Shown here piece after piece: positions 1 through 8,537 of a stretch of 64,000 nt of DNA. How positions within the stretch are numbered: the first letter of the stretch is position 1; the number at the start of each line of letters is the position of its first letter. A program made the position numbers and the translations under genes. This stretch comes from Saprospiraceae bacterium (lineage in GTDB: Bacteria > Bacteroidota > Bacteroidia > Chitinophagales > Saprospiraceae). The notes under the pieces are model-generated. The model was not told where the DNA came from and made no database searches. It was given only the letters and a program-made list of their open reading frames with translations. The stretch is from the NCBI GenBank assembly GCA_016711125.1, contig JADJTQ010000002.1, forward strand, positions 496,001-560,000, read 5' to 3'.

Positions 1-1
1 G

Positions 2-550
2 CATGATAATCTTTCAGGAAAGTTATCTCAGGGCTCCCTGAACATTGAAAAACACTTCATTGGACCCCTTAGCCGTTTTCAAAAACAGGAATGTGTGAAG
101 AGTTATGATCTGGGCATTATCATATCAGGACCAGAGCCACATCGATCAACTTTCCAAAGACACCTGGAACGACACTTCAAGTATAACGCGCTTAAAATAT
201 TTTGGGTGCTTGGACTTCCGGGTAAGATTAATGAAGCGTCAAAAAATGTAAATACTTACAATCATCTTTCCTCACAAAAGATGAATGAAATGCTTAATCA
301 GACTCAGGTGGTGCTCAGCAGATCTGGTTATAGTAGCATCATGGATTATTACCAACTCTCAAAAAAAGCTATTCTCATTCCGACCCCCAATCAACCGGAA
401 CAAAAGTATCTGGCTGATCGGCATCAGAACGGCTCCTCAATATTCGTGCCCAGTCAGGATCTTGGTGACCTGCTGACGGGCCTTGAAAAAATGATACACT
501 GTCGTCACGAACCGGTAAATATTCAGCGCATGCAAATTCCCAAACTATAG
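2..550 (+). CDS. Glycosyltransferase, MurG/GT28-like C-terminal part (5' end outside window)
   Basis: The reading frame is open from the first bases of the window, so only the C-terminal ~182 residues are visible and the start lies upstream. An internal GTG at 95 could look like a start, but the frame upstream of it has no stop. The visible part resembles the C-terminal nucleotide-sugar-binding half of GT28/MurG-like transferases: an IISGPEPHR segment, then a strand-helix with VVLSRSGYSSIMDYY (the usual 'acceptor loop' Ser/Gly-rich turn), then a proline-rich IPTPNQPEQKYLA segment as in MurG-type NDP-sugar sites. The donor and acceptor cannot be told from this piece. The gene ends 6 bp inside the convergent pth gene. 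Family call is fairly sure, exact function unknown. Confidence 0.6.
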   Translation, partial: HDNLSGKLSQGSLNIEKHFIGPLSRFQKQECVKSYDLGIIISGPEPHRSTFQRHLERHFKYNALKIFWVLGLPGKINEASKNVNTYNHLSSQKMNEMLNQTQVVLSRSGYSSIMDYYQLSKKAILIPTPNQPEQKYLADRHQNGSSIFVPSQDLGDLLTGLEKMIHCRHEPVNIQRMQIPKL

Positions 551-1129
551 TTTTTCATCGGTAGGTTTGCGTTTGTTATAAAGATTCATAGTCCGGTCCA
601 ATCCAACCGAAGTAAAAGCACGAATCAGATCACATACTTCGTCAATAGTCGGTTGCATTGCATCCCACTGATCACGCGACCATTTTCCCAAGACATACTC
701 GACTTGTTGACCAGGTCTAAAGTCATGCCCAATTCCTATCCGTAACCGAGGGTATGTCGAAGTCTGCAAGATATCTTCGATGCTTTTAAGCCCGTTGTGA
801 CCACCAGAAGTGCCTTTTTTCAATAATTTAAAAACGCCGATGTCAAACTGAAATTCATCAACAACAATTAACCAGTTGCTGTCCGGGATCTTTAATTTTT
901 GCACCCAATAGCGCACAGCTTTTCCACTCAGGTTCATGTAGGTGGAAGGTTTCAATAAGTAGATTATCCGGCCTTTATGTTTAAATTCAGTTAAAGACCC
1001 GAACTGATCACTCTTAAAGGTCAGGTTTTCCTGGCGAGCAAGTCTGTCCATTACATCAAAGCCAATATTATGCCTTGTGTTTTCGTATTCGGCTCCGATG
1101 TTACCAAGTCCGATAATTAAGTATTTCAC
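545..1129 (-). CDS. pth: Peptidyl-tRNA hydrolase
   Basis: Cleaves peptidyl-tRNAs released from stalled ribosomes, in the cytoplasm. Motifs of the Pth family are in order: GLGNIG near the N-terminus, TRHNIG (catalytic His), YMNLSG (Asn), the VVDEF segment carrying the catalytic Asp, and GGHNGL. I chose the GTG at 1129, which gives 194 residues, the usual family length, with the protein beginning directly at VKYLIIGLGN. An AAGGA lies just upstream. An in-frame start at 1234 would add 35 residues and leave only 27 bp to the divergent radical SAM gene, too little for two promoters, but some Bacteroidota homologues may carry such extensions. Convergent with the glycosyltransferase (6 bp overlap). 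Confidence 0.93.
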   Translation of the reverse strand: MKYLIIGLGNIGAEYENTRHNIGFDVMDRLARQENLTFKSDQFGSLTEFKHKGRIIYLLKPSTYMNLSGKAVRYWVQKLKIPDSNWLIVVDEFQFDIGVFKLLKKGTSGGHNGLKSIEDILQTSTYPRLRIGIGHDFRPGQQVEYVLGKWSRDQWDAMQPTIDEVCDLIRAFTSVGLDRTMNLYNKRKPTDEKL

Positions 1130-1261
1130 CTGATGATCCTTCTTCTTTGACTCTACTTGAGCAATAAAAAATTTTAGATAAAAGCGCCGTACCTTATCGA
1201 ACCAAATCATGATCCAACCATATTCAAACTCCAAATCTTACGAATCGTTACTTTTGTCCAC

Positions 1262-2287
1262 GTGATCAGGAGTAAAATTATAGATACCATTCTTTTTGTG
1301 CGAAAGCTCACGGTGTCAAAGCTTTTTAACGCCGCGAAGATAATCGTATCATACTATATCAGCAAAATCTTCAGAAGACCCATTTCCTGGGGAATGCCCG
1401 TGAGCCTCTCCATTGAACCCACCACGGCCTGTAATTTACGTTGCCCGGAGTGTCCTAGTGGCCTACGGTCATTTACAAGACCGACCGGAAACCTGAAGTC
1501 AGACTTTTTCAGCCACACCGTAGACCAAGTAGCTAAGACCTGTTGTCATCTCACTTTCTATTTTCAGGGAGAACCCTTTATCAATCCCCATTTTCTGCAG
1601 ATGGTCCGTTATGCAGGTGAAAAAGGATTGTACACCATGACCTCGACCAACGGGCATTTCCTGGACGATCAGACTGCCAGGGCTACGGTCTTGTCAGGAT
1701 TGAACCGGTTAATAATCTCCATTGACGGCTTAACCCAGGAGACGTATGAATCTTATCGCAAGAAGGGGAATCTGCAGACGGTTCTGGAAGGCACTCAAAG
1801 AATCATCGAGTGGAAGCGAAAACTCAAGAGTCGCACGCCCTATGTCATCTTTCAATTTTTAGTGGTCAGTACTAACGAACATGAAATACCCCAACTCCAT
1901 GATCTTGCGAAAAAACTTGGGGTCGACGAAGTCAAATTGAAGACTGCGCAATTGTATGACTATTCAAATGGGCATCCATTGATGCCTCGCAATAAAAAGT
2001 ATTCACGATACATTCCGTCAGACGATGGCACCTATCGGCTAAAAAATGAAATTCAGAATCAGTGCTGGAAAATGTGGCATAGCGCGGTAATCACCTGGGA
2101 TGGAGTGGTGGTACCTTGTTGTTTCGATAAAGATGCCAAACACAAAATGGGAGATCTTAAAGCAAAGACTTTTGGTGAGGTTTGGCACAGTACCCAATAC
2201 TTTGATTTTCGTAACAAAATCTTACACGAACGAAATAGCATCGATATTTGCACGAATTGTACCGAGGGATGTACCATTTGGGCATGA
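1262..2287 (+). CDS. Radical SAM/SPASM domain protein
   Basis: A 341-residue radical SAM enzyme starting at GTG. The [4Fe-4S]/SAM motif is CNLRCPEC at about residues 58-65, preceded by SIEPTTA as in many SPASM proteins. The C-terminal region has the auxiliary-cluster cysteines: NQCW, VPCCFD, then CTNCTEGC at the very end. The GEP motif (FQGEPFINP) that contacts SAM is present, and SIDGLTQETYESYR matches the conserved strand after it. SPASM proteins mature peptides or act on small molecules. The substrate here is unknown, and no precursor peptide gene was recognised next to it. Divergent from pth; followed by a long gene-free gap, so it appears to be monocistronic. Confidence 0.85.
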   Translation: MIRSKIIDTILFVRKLTVSKLFNAAKIIVSYYISKIFRRPISWGMPVSLSIEPTTACNLRCPECPSGLRSFTRPTGNLKSDFFSHTVDQVAKTCCHLTFYFQGEPFINPHFLQMVRYAGEKGLYTMTSTNGHFLDDQTARATVLSGLNRLIISIDGLTQETYESYRKKGNLQTVLEGTQRIIEWKRKLKSRTPYVIFQFLVVSTNEHEIPQLHDLAKKLGVDEVKLKTAQLYDYSNGHPLMPRNKKYSRYIPSDDGTYRLKNEIQNQCWKMWHSAVITWDGVVVPCCFDKDAKHKMGDLKAKTFGEVWHSTQYFDFRNKILHERNSIDICTNCTEGCTIWA

Positions 2288-2778
2288 AGTATGTTCGGCC
2301 ACTAAAGGCTTTACGTTCGCCCAATACCATAGCTCGGCTCAGGGTGGAACTTCCAGAATCGCATAAAACAAAAGACCTTGTCGGAGTCTGTCAGGCCTCT
2401 ATTCGGAAGGACTATTCAGGGTTCGTCAAAAGGGCTTTTGAATTAATCCCCTCGAGCTGATTTAGGAAAATAGATTTCTTTTAATGTAACTCAGCGTTCT
2501 TTCCGCAGTTGGATTTTTTAAAATTAGTCACTTACAATATCCAGTCACTGATCAGTAGATTATATTTCGGGAAACATTCATGTTGATGTCCTAAAAGAAT
2601 CGTTCGCAAATTTAGATGACTAACTCACTACCTACATCTGCTCGGGTTTGGTCGAAGATTGTTAATGGGTTTGCAGAGCTAGATCGTAGTCTACTTAGCG
2701 GAGGTAAAACTTTGATTTCAAACTAAATATGACGTACTTTGCATACTCTACGGTGATTTATCTACAGGACGAAAATTG
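2288..2778. other. Intergenic region, 491 bp
   Basis: Largest gene-free gap in the left half. Short open frames run out of the radical SAM gene (to 2366 and 2460), but their translations have no recognisable pattern and no start of their own outside the gene. No tRNA or clear terminator hairpin was seen. The only signal is a Bacteroidota-like promoter near its right end (see 2711-2741). Confidence 0.5.
2711..2741 (+). promoter_or_regulatory. Possible Bacteroidota-type promoter for the TPR gene
   Basis: TTTG at 2711-2714 is followed after 20 bp by TACTTTG at 2735-2741, close to the -33 TTTG / -7 TAnnTTTG consensus of Bacteroidota sigma factor; the -7 box is one base short of consensus. It sits 38 bp before the ATG at 2779. 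Confidence 0.35.
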
Positions 2779-3801
2779 ATGTTTTTTAAAAGTATCTTTC
2801 AGGGCAACCTGCAGTTTGGTAATGTAAAAAGTTATGATAAAGTGATCAAGATGTATGATCACCGGGTTGAAAATTATTATAAAAATGATGTCCTTTTTAA
2901 ACTGGAGGATATTTTTAATGAAGGTGAGCTTACCCTTAAATTACCCCGAACAGTTGTCAATATCACCGATAAGAATTGGAAAAATTCCGTTGATTTACTT
3001 CAGTATGTAGCTCAGTTTGCCATATCAGGCAACATCGGAGCCTGGATGACCGAAGAGGGTAAGATCTTAAAGTATGTATGGATCGAGCCCAAAGGTGACA
3101 AAGCCGTAGTACAAAAATTTTTAAAGGGACGGTCACTTGTAGATCAGGTTGGTAAGGAGAAAGAGGCGGAAGAAACACTGAGCAATGCCATAGAGCTATA
3201 CGATCGGCATGCGCAGGCATACGAGCGAAGGGGATATGTCAATTTCTTAATGAAAAAATATCATGATGCAGATCGGGACTTTACTAAATCGGTAAATATC
3301 GACGTAAGCAATGCTCCTGCTTATTATGGTAGGGCTAAGATCAAAATGCTCAAAGAAGAGTGGTCTGAGGCAATCGATGATTTAGAGCTGGCTATAAAGA
3401 CTTCACTCGCATTGCAGGATGTTCATTGGTCGGCCCGAAGGCGCAAGGGAGAATGTTTGCAGCAGCTCGGTCGGTTTGAAGAAGCGGAATTTGAATTTCG
3501 CTTTTTTAATAAAAGGACCTTCAAGGAAAAGAGTCCGAACGCGGTGTATAAAAGGAGCACTTTATTTAACCATGGTAAAGTTTTATTGGAATTAGGTAAG
3601 CACACGGAAGCACTAGATGCTTTTGAAAAAACCATGAAGGCCAAATCAGGTCTGGATACGATTTCGGAAGCAGATATGCTGGTGTATCGTGGTCTTGCAC
3701 GTAAACAGTGTGGGAAAAATGGATTTGTCTCAGACTGGAATGAGGCAAAAAAACTTGGATCTGCCATGGCAATCAAGTTGTTGCAAGACCAAGCTAAATA
3801 A
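2779..3801 (+). CDS. TPR-repeat protein
   Basis: A 340-residue protein beginning MFFKSIFQGN. The ATG at 2779 is preferred over the adjacent TTG at 2776. The first ~115 residues are not recognised. From about residue 120 there are tandem tetratricopeptide-like helical pairs: AEETLSNAIELYDRHAQAYERRGYV, then HDADRDFTKSV..., AIDDLELAIKTS and ALDAFEKTMKAK. The sets ending at about residue 290 have the usual A/G/Y/A spacing. There is no signal peptide, so it is probably a cytoplasmic scaffold or adaptor. The next gene (porE-like) follows after 63 bp on the same strand and may be cotranscribed. Function is unknown. Confidence 0.75.
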   Translation: MFFKSIFQGNLQFGNVKSYDKVIKMYDHRVENYYKNDVLFKLEDIFNEGELTLKLPRTVVNITDKNWKNSVDLLQYVAQFAISGNIGAWMTEEGKILKYVWIEPKGDKAVVQKFLKGRSLVDQVGKEKEAEETLSNAIELYDRHAQAYERRGYVNFLMKKYHDADRDFTKSVNIDVSNAPAYYGRAKIKMLKEEWSEAIDDLELAIKTSLALQDVHWSARRRKGECLQQLGRFEEAEFEFRFFNKRTFKEKSPNAVYKRSTLFNHGKVLLELGKHTEALDAFEKTMKAKSGLDTISEADMLVYRGLARKQCGKNGFVSDWNEAKKLGSAMAIKLLQDQAK

Positions 3802-3864
3802 GCGAGTTGTAGCCAACTACATACTATTCTAATCGTCTTAAAAGTTTTCATAAAAAAAGAACTG

Positions 3865-5805
3865 TTGAGCATTACGAGATACAATTGTCCATGGAGTCTG
3901 ACCGTGCTTGTCTGCCTGTTGGTCCTTCAGGCCTGTCAGGTTGCGGGCCAAGGAAAAGCAAGTGTGAGCCGAAATGCTCAAAAGTCATTTGATCGTGCGC
4001 AGGAAGCGATTACTCGGAATCTTTTAGATGAAGCAGAACCTCACCTTCTTGATGCGATTGAAAAAGATCCCCAATGGTTGCAACCACGGATATCCTTAGG
4101 AGCCCTGTATTTTGCCCAAGCTGACTGGAGTAGAAGCAAGATCTATTTTGAATCGGTCATTGCCATCGACAGCCTGATTGAACCCATGGTTTATTATAAG
4201 CTTGGAGAGATAGCCTGGAAAGAAGGTCAATACCCCCAGGTGCTTAAAAAGATGAATCGATTTCTAGCTGACAATAAATCGCGACTGGAAATCCGGCAAA
4301 AGGCCAAAAAATACCTGAGAGACGCCCAATTTATGGAGAACCATCCACCTGTTTATCCCACTACCATCACCCCACTACCCAATTCGATTAATAGCCAGGA
4401 AATGGAGTACCTTCCCTCCCTTCCCGCTCGTGAAGATGTAATGATCTTTACCCGGAGAATACGGGGTCAGGAAGATTTCTATAGCTCAAAATTTGAAGCC
4501 GGTCAATGGCAGCCAAGCGTGGCCATGACTGATCTGAACACCGTTTTAAACGAAGGTGCGCACAGTTTATCGGCTGATGGAAAAATGTTGATTTTTACTG
4601 CTTGCGACAGATCAGATGGTTTGGGTTCTTGTGATTTGTACTATTCGGTTTTTGATGGTAGTCGATGGTCAAAACCGGCAAATCTCGGACCAGCGGTAAA
4701 CTCCAGATCCTGGGACGGTCAACCTAGTTTATCAGCCAATGGGAAGACCCTATTTTTTTCCAGTGAAAGATCGGGGGGGGGAGGGAGCCGGGACTTATGG
4801 ATGATAAACCGGAAAGGAAGCGGTTGGGATACAGCAATCAATCTATCTGAGCTAAATACGGATGGTAATGAGGAAGTACCGTTCATCCATGCCTCAGATG
4901 AGAGCCTCTATTTTATGTCTGATGGACATCCGGGTTTTGGTGGTACGGATTTATTTATTGCCAGGCGTGGGAACGAAAAATGGCAACCACCGGTCAATCT
5001 AGGTATGCCCATCAATACGGCCGAAGACGAAGGCGCGTTGCACGTCAACTTGTCGGGTACTACAGCATACTTTGCTCGAACAGTTTCGCTTGAGACGGAT
5101 CAGAAGAAAGTGCAAATCGATATTTTTGAGTTTCCATTGCCACAAGAGATTCGACCGATTCCGGCCACGTATGCGAGTATCCAGGTCCTGGACCGCGTTA
5201 CAAAAAGACCTTTACAATCTGTTGTTGAAATGGTTAATCTGGCCACAAACAAATCTTTTATAAAGACCTTAAGTAATAAAGAGGGAGAAGTACTTGTGTG
5301 CCTACCACTCAATGAGGATTTTGCTTTAAACATATCGAAAGAAAACTATGCTTTTCATTCGGAACATATACAGGTTGAGCAATTGACAACGGTGGTTGAT
5401 CCTTTCCAGTTTACGATTCTCCTTTCTCCCATTGAGCTGGATGCAGCAGCGGAGGAATTACCCATTGTCCTAAATAATGTTTTCTTTGAATCCGGAAGTG
5501 CAGAGTTGGAGAAAAGATCCGAATATGAACTTAATCAGCTTTACGAGTTTCTAAAGGACAACCTGGCCGTTGAAATAGAAATACGAGGGCACACCGATGA
5601 TATTGGATCAGACATTGACAACCAGGTATTGTCCGAACTCAGGGCCAAAGCCATATATGATTATCTTGTGACCAAAAGTATTACGGGAGACCGGTTGAGA
5701 TTTAAAGGATTTGGTGAAACTTTGCCGATAGCAGAAAACATTTCGGAAGTCGGCAGAATGAAAAATCGAAGAACAGAGTTTTTGATAGTCAATGGCAAGA
5801 AATAA
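3865..5805 (+). CDS. PorE-like TPR/beta-propeller/OmpA lipoprotein
   Basis: A 646-residue lipoprotein with the domain order of the type IX secretion protein PorE. Residues 1-24 are a lipoprotein signal ending in lipobox LQAC (Cys24). TPR repeats span ~30-150, a PD40/WD40-like propeller ~175-430 with repeated LS.DGK/LFF(T/S) blades (e.g. LSADGKMLIFTA, LSANGKTLFFSS), and a carboxypeptidase-regulatory-like fold ~435-510. An OmpA C-terminal peptidoglycan-binding domain fills ~530-646 (EIRGHTDDIG, LSELRAKAI, GFGE, MKNRRTEF). Known role of PorE: a PG-bound anchor of the T9SS. The start is TTG, because no ATG in frame keeps the signal peptide. The 3' end overlaps the rlmD-like gene by 14 bp. Other OmpA/PD40 proteins share this layout, so T9SS identity is likely but not certain. 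Confidence 0.82.
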   Translation: MSITRYNCPWSLTVLVCLLVLQACQVAGQGKASVSRNAQKSFDRAQEAITRNLLDEAEPHLLDAIEKDPQWLQPRISLGALYFAQADWSRSKIYFESVIAIDSLIEPMVYYKLGEIAWKEGQYPQVLKKMNRFLADNKSRLEIRQKAKKYLRDAQFMENHPPVYPTTITPLPNSINSQEMEYLPSLPAREDVMIFTRRIRGQEDFYSSKFEAGQWQPSVAMTDLNTVLNEGAHSLSADGKMLIFTACDRSDGLGSCDLYYSVFDGSRWSKPANLGPAVNSRSWDGQPSLSANGKTLFFSSERSGGGGSRDLWMINRKGSGWDTAINLSELNTDGNEEVPFIHASDESLYFMSDGHPGFGGTDLFIARRGNEKWQPPVNLGMPINTAEDEGALHVNLSGTTAYFARTVSLETDQKKVQIDIFEFPLPQEIRPIPATYASIQVLDRVTKRPLQSVVEMVNLATNKSFIKTLSNKEGEVLVCLPLNEDFALNISKENYAFHSEHIQVEQLTTVVDPFQFTILLSPIELDAAAEELPIVLNNVFFESGSAELEKRSEYELNQLYEFLKDNLAVEIEIRGHTDDIGSDIDNQVLSELRAKAIYDYLVTKSITGDRLRFKGFGETLPIAENISEVGRMKNRRTEFLIVNGKK

Positions 5806-7195
5806 TTTTTTACTGGAAAATGTGACTGTGACAGGCTTGGCTGACAAAGGTCTTTCCGTTGGGAAGGACCCGGAAGGTAAAGTTGTTTTTATCGAAGGTG
5901 CCGTGCCTGGAGATGTGCTGGATGTGAGGGTACTAAGGAAACGAAAAGGGTACTATCAGGGACTTCCCCAAAGGTTTCTGATCCTCTCAGATGCCCGTCA
6001 GAATCCAGCTTGCAGACACTTCGAAGACTGCGGTGGGTGCAAATGGCAACATTTTAGATATGAAAACCAACTCATAGAAAAAGAACGAATCGTCCATGAT
6101 GCCTTTCGGCGTATTGCCAAAGTGACTATTCAAGAGATCCGACCTATTTTGGCAGCTCCGCAAACATTTCATTATCGCAATAAAATGGAATTTTCCTTCT
6201 CTAATCAGCGATGGAGAACAAAATCTGAGTTAGAGGCAGGGTCACAAAAAGGTGAGAACGCACTGGGATTACACCCACCTCGTTTTTTCAATAAAGTCGT
6301 TGACATTGAGGAATGTCTGTTGATGGACCCACTAGCTGATGAAATTCGAAATTTCGTTAGGAGCTATGCCATTGATCGCCAATTGTCATTTTACGACTCA
6401 AACAAACATCAGGGATTTTTGCGAAATATGATTTTGCGAAATTCGACGTTAGATCAATGGATGCTGGTCATGAGTTTTGGCCATGAAGACATTGAAGCAC
6501 GGGAGGACTTGCTGATTGCGATAAAGAAGGCCTTTCCGAAGATTAATTCATTGCACTATGTCATCAATTCAAAGCAAAATGATACGCTTTATGATCAGGA
6601 GATTCTGCTAGCATCAGGGGATCCATATATAGAGGAAAAACTGGGTGAATTACTATATAAGATTCGTCCGAAATCTTTCTTTCAAACAAATTCACAACAG
6701 GCCAAACAGCTCTATGATATAGTCAAAGAATTTGCTACCCTGGACAAAAATCAAGTGGTATATGACTTATATACCGGCACTGGAAGTATCGCGTTGTATC
6801 TTGCAAAAGATTGCAGGGTGATGGTAGGTGTCGAAGAAGTTTCAGATGCAATTGATGATGCAAAAGATAATGCTGCTATTAACCAAGTTGAGAATGCTCA
6901 TTTTTATGTCGGTGACGTCAGGCATGTATTTTCAGATGAACTCATAGCTCAACATGGTGTCCCTGATGTGGTAATCACTGATCCACCCCGGGCAGGGATG
7001 CATGAAAAAGTAATCGAAAGCATCTTGGATGCAGATCCGGGTCAAATAATCTACATCAGCTGCAATCCGGCAACTCAAGCCCGCGATATCCACTTACTTG
7101 CTGACAGGTATCAAGTTGAAAAGATTCAACCGGTAGATATGTTTCCCCATACAAACCACATTGAAAATGTTGCGTTATTAATGAGAAAGTCATGA
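5792..7195 (+). CDS. rlmD: 23S rRNA (uracil-C5)-methyltransferase, RlmD/RumA family
   Basis: A 467-residue Fe-S-dependent RNA m5U methyltransferase. An N-terminal TRAM domain (~1-60) is followed by the [4Fe-4S] ligands Cys74, Cys80, Cys83 (C-x5-C-x2-C, then KWQH) and Cys175. The SAM-binding fold includes VYDLYTGTGSIAL, ITDPPRAGMHEKV and the catalytic-Cys motif YISCNPATQARDI. These features separate it from TrmA, which lacks the cluster. The exact target uridine (U1939 or U747 in E. coli numbering) cannot be fixed from sequence; Bacteroidota usually have one such enzyme. It starts 14 bp inside the preceding gene and its stop overlaps the next start (ATGA), suggesting coupled translation. Confidence 0.9.
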   Translation: MARNNFLLENVTVTGLADKGLSVGKDPEGKVVFIEGAVPGDVLDVRVLRKRKGYYQGLPQRFLILSDARQNPACRHFEDCGGCKWQHFRYENQLIEKERIVHDAFRRIAKVTIQEIRPILAAPQTFHYRNKMEFSFSNQRWRTKSELEAGSQKGENALGLHPPRFFNKVVDIEECLLMDPLADEIRNFVRSYAIDRQLSFYDSNKHQGFLRNMILRNSTLDQWMLVMSFGHEDIEAREDLLIAIKKAFPKINSLHYVINSKQNDTLYDQEILLASGDPYIEEKLGELLYKIRPKSFFQTNSQQAKQLYDIVKEFATLDKNQVVYDLYTGTGSIALYLAKDCRVMVGVEEVSDAIDDAKDNAAINQVENAHFYVGDVRHVFSDELIAQHGVPDVVITDPPRAGMHEKVIESILDADPGQIIYISCNPATQARDIHLLADRYQVEKIQPVDMFPHTNHIENVALLMRKS

Positions 7196-7563
7196 AAGAT
7201 CAGGATACCTCCCAATTACAATACTTACAATTGAAGCAAGAATTGCTGCCCTACATCAATGTGATGACCCAGGCAGCAGAAACCATCATGATTAAGGATA
7301 TTTCAAAATATCCGATTCTGGTTGTACATCAACAGGAGATCGAACTGGGCATACCTGTTGTCACCAAAGATGAAAAAGGTAGGAATTGGTCTATCCATGC
7401 CAGCACATTGGAAGAATTTGCCATGAAACAAGTAATTGCAGCAGACAAGATTGAGGACTTTCAGGGTGTATACAAAGACCCTGGTCAGTTTCTCTGCCTC
7501 TTCGTCATTAGTGAGTTGGGGGCAAACTTTATCTTTATACCACGAATCGATCACCCAAACTGA
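7192..7563 (+). CDS. Conserved hypothetical protein, small soluble
   Basis: A 123-residue protein with no signal peptide or membrane segment. It begins with an amphipathic helix (QLQYLQLKQELLPYI) and has a mixed alpha/beta body with segments SKYPILVVHQQEIELGIPV and GRNWSIHASTLEEF, ending in LFVISELGANFIFIPR. This looks like a Bacteroidota-restricted family of unknown function; I do not recognise a named domain. The ATG overlaps the rlmD stop by 4 bp, and rfbA follows 16 bp downstream, so the three genes probably share a transcript. Confidence 0.75.
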   Translation: MKDQDTSQLQYLQLKQELLPYINVMTQAAETIMIKDISKYPILVVHQQEIELGIPVVTKDEKGRNWSIHASTLEEFAMKQVIAADKIEDFQGVYKDPGQFLCLFVISELGANFIFIPRIDHPN

Positions 7564-7579
7564 TAGATCTATTATTGAC

Positions 7580-8443
7580 ATGAAAGGAATTATACTTGCA
7601 GGCGGATTAGGTACTAGGCTTTACCCATTGACATTAGCCGTCAGTAAACAGCTAATGCCAGTGTACGACAAACCCATGATTTACTATCCGCTATCTACAC
7701 TCATGACAGCCGGTATCCGGGATGTCCTGATTATTTCTACGCCTTACGATTTGCCTCTCTTCCAGAAATTATTAGGCGACGGCAGCGATCTGGGATGCTG
7801 TTTCTCTTATGCCGAGCAATCAGAACCACGTGGTTTGGCGGAGGCTTTTATTATTGGAGCACAATTTATTGGTCAAGATGGAGCTTCACTGATCCTGGGA
7901 GATAATATTTTTTATGGTCATGGACTGGACAATCAGTTAGAAGAAGCAGCAAATCCTCAGGGAGGTGTTGTGTTTGCATATCGGGTAGCCGATCCGGAAC
8001 GTTATGGAGTAGTGGAGTTTGATATAAGTCAAAAAGCTATATCCATTGAAGAAAAGCCCTTAAAACCCAAATCAAACTATGCCGTTCCAGGGCTGTATTT
8101 TTATAATAATGATGTCGTTGAGATCGCCCGTAATTTGCAACCAAGCCCTAGAGGTGAGTTAGAAATAACCGATGTAAACAGGATTTACCTGAAAGAAGGT
8201 AGGCTAAAAGTCTCTTTGCTCAGCAGGGGTATAGCCTGGCTTGATACCGGTACCCACGAATCATTGATTCAAGCAGGTCAGTTCGTTCAGGCCATTGAAG
8301 ATCGACAAGGTCTCAAGATTGGATGCATTGAAGAAATAGCTTATCAGAAGGGGTTTATTGACAGGGAGGGCTTAGAGAAACTGGGGCATAAGTTTTTAAA
8401 AAGTGGATATGGGGAGTACTTATTATCTCTCTTAGCAAATTGA
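7580..8443 (+). CDS. rfbA: Glucose-1-phosphate thymidylyltransferase
   Basis: Forms dTDP-glucose from glucose-1-phosphate and dTTP, the first step to dTDP-L-rhamnose and related sugars. The protein is 287 residues with the nucleotidyltransferase signature GGLGTRLYP at the N-terminus, SKQLMPVYDKPMIYYPL, the LILGDNIFYG metal/base site, EEKP, and GTHESLIQA near the end. The ATG at 7580 starts exactly at MKGIILAGG as in the family; the frame is open 48 codons upstream, but that stretch lies within the previous gene. The other rhamnose genes (rfbB, C, D) are not in this window. The nearest glycan genes are 25 kb away. Confidence 0.95.
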   Translation: MKGIILAGGLGTRLYPLTLAVSKQLMPVYDKPMIYYPLSTLMTAGIRDVLIISTPYDLPLFQKLLGDGSDLGCCFSYAEQSEPRGLAEAFIIGAQFIGQDGASLILGDNIFYGHGLDNQLEEAANPQGGVVFAYRVADPERYGVVEFDISQKAISIEEKPLKPKSNYAVPGLYFYNNDVVEIARNLQPSPRGELEITDVNRIYLKEGRLKVSLLSRGIAWLDTGTHESLIQAGQFVQAIEDRQGLKIGCIEEIAYQKGFIDREGLEKLGHKFLKSGYGEYLLSLLAN

Positions 8444-8537
8444 TCCTGACTCTGGAGTGTTTTTTAGCTGAAAACTGTTGATCTCCGTGCTTATTAACCA
8501 GGTGGAGTAGGTAAATCGTATTTAAATGTTTTCGCGA

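Noticed and set aside
2248..2460. Open frame running out of the radical SAM gene
   Set aside because: It overlaps the gene end, has no conserved pattern and no independent start outside the gene; the radical SAM protein is complete without it.
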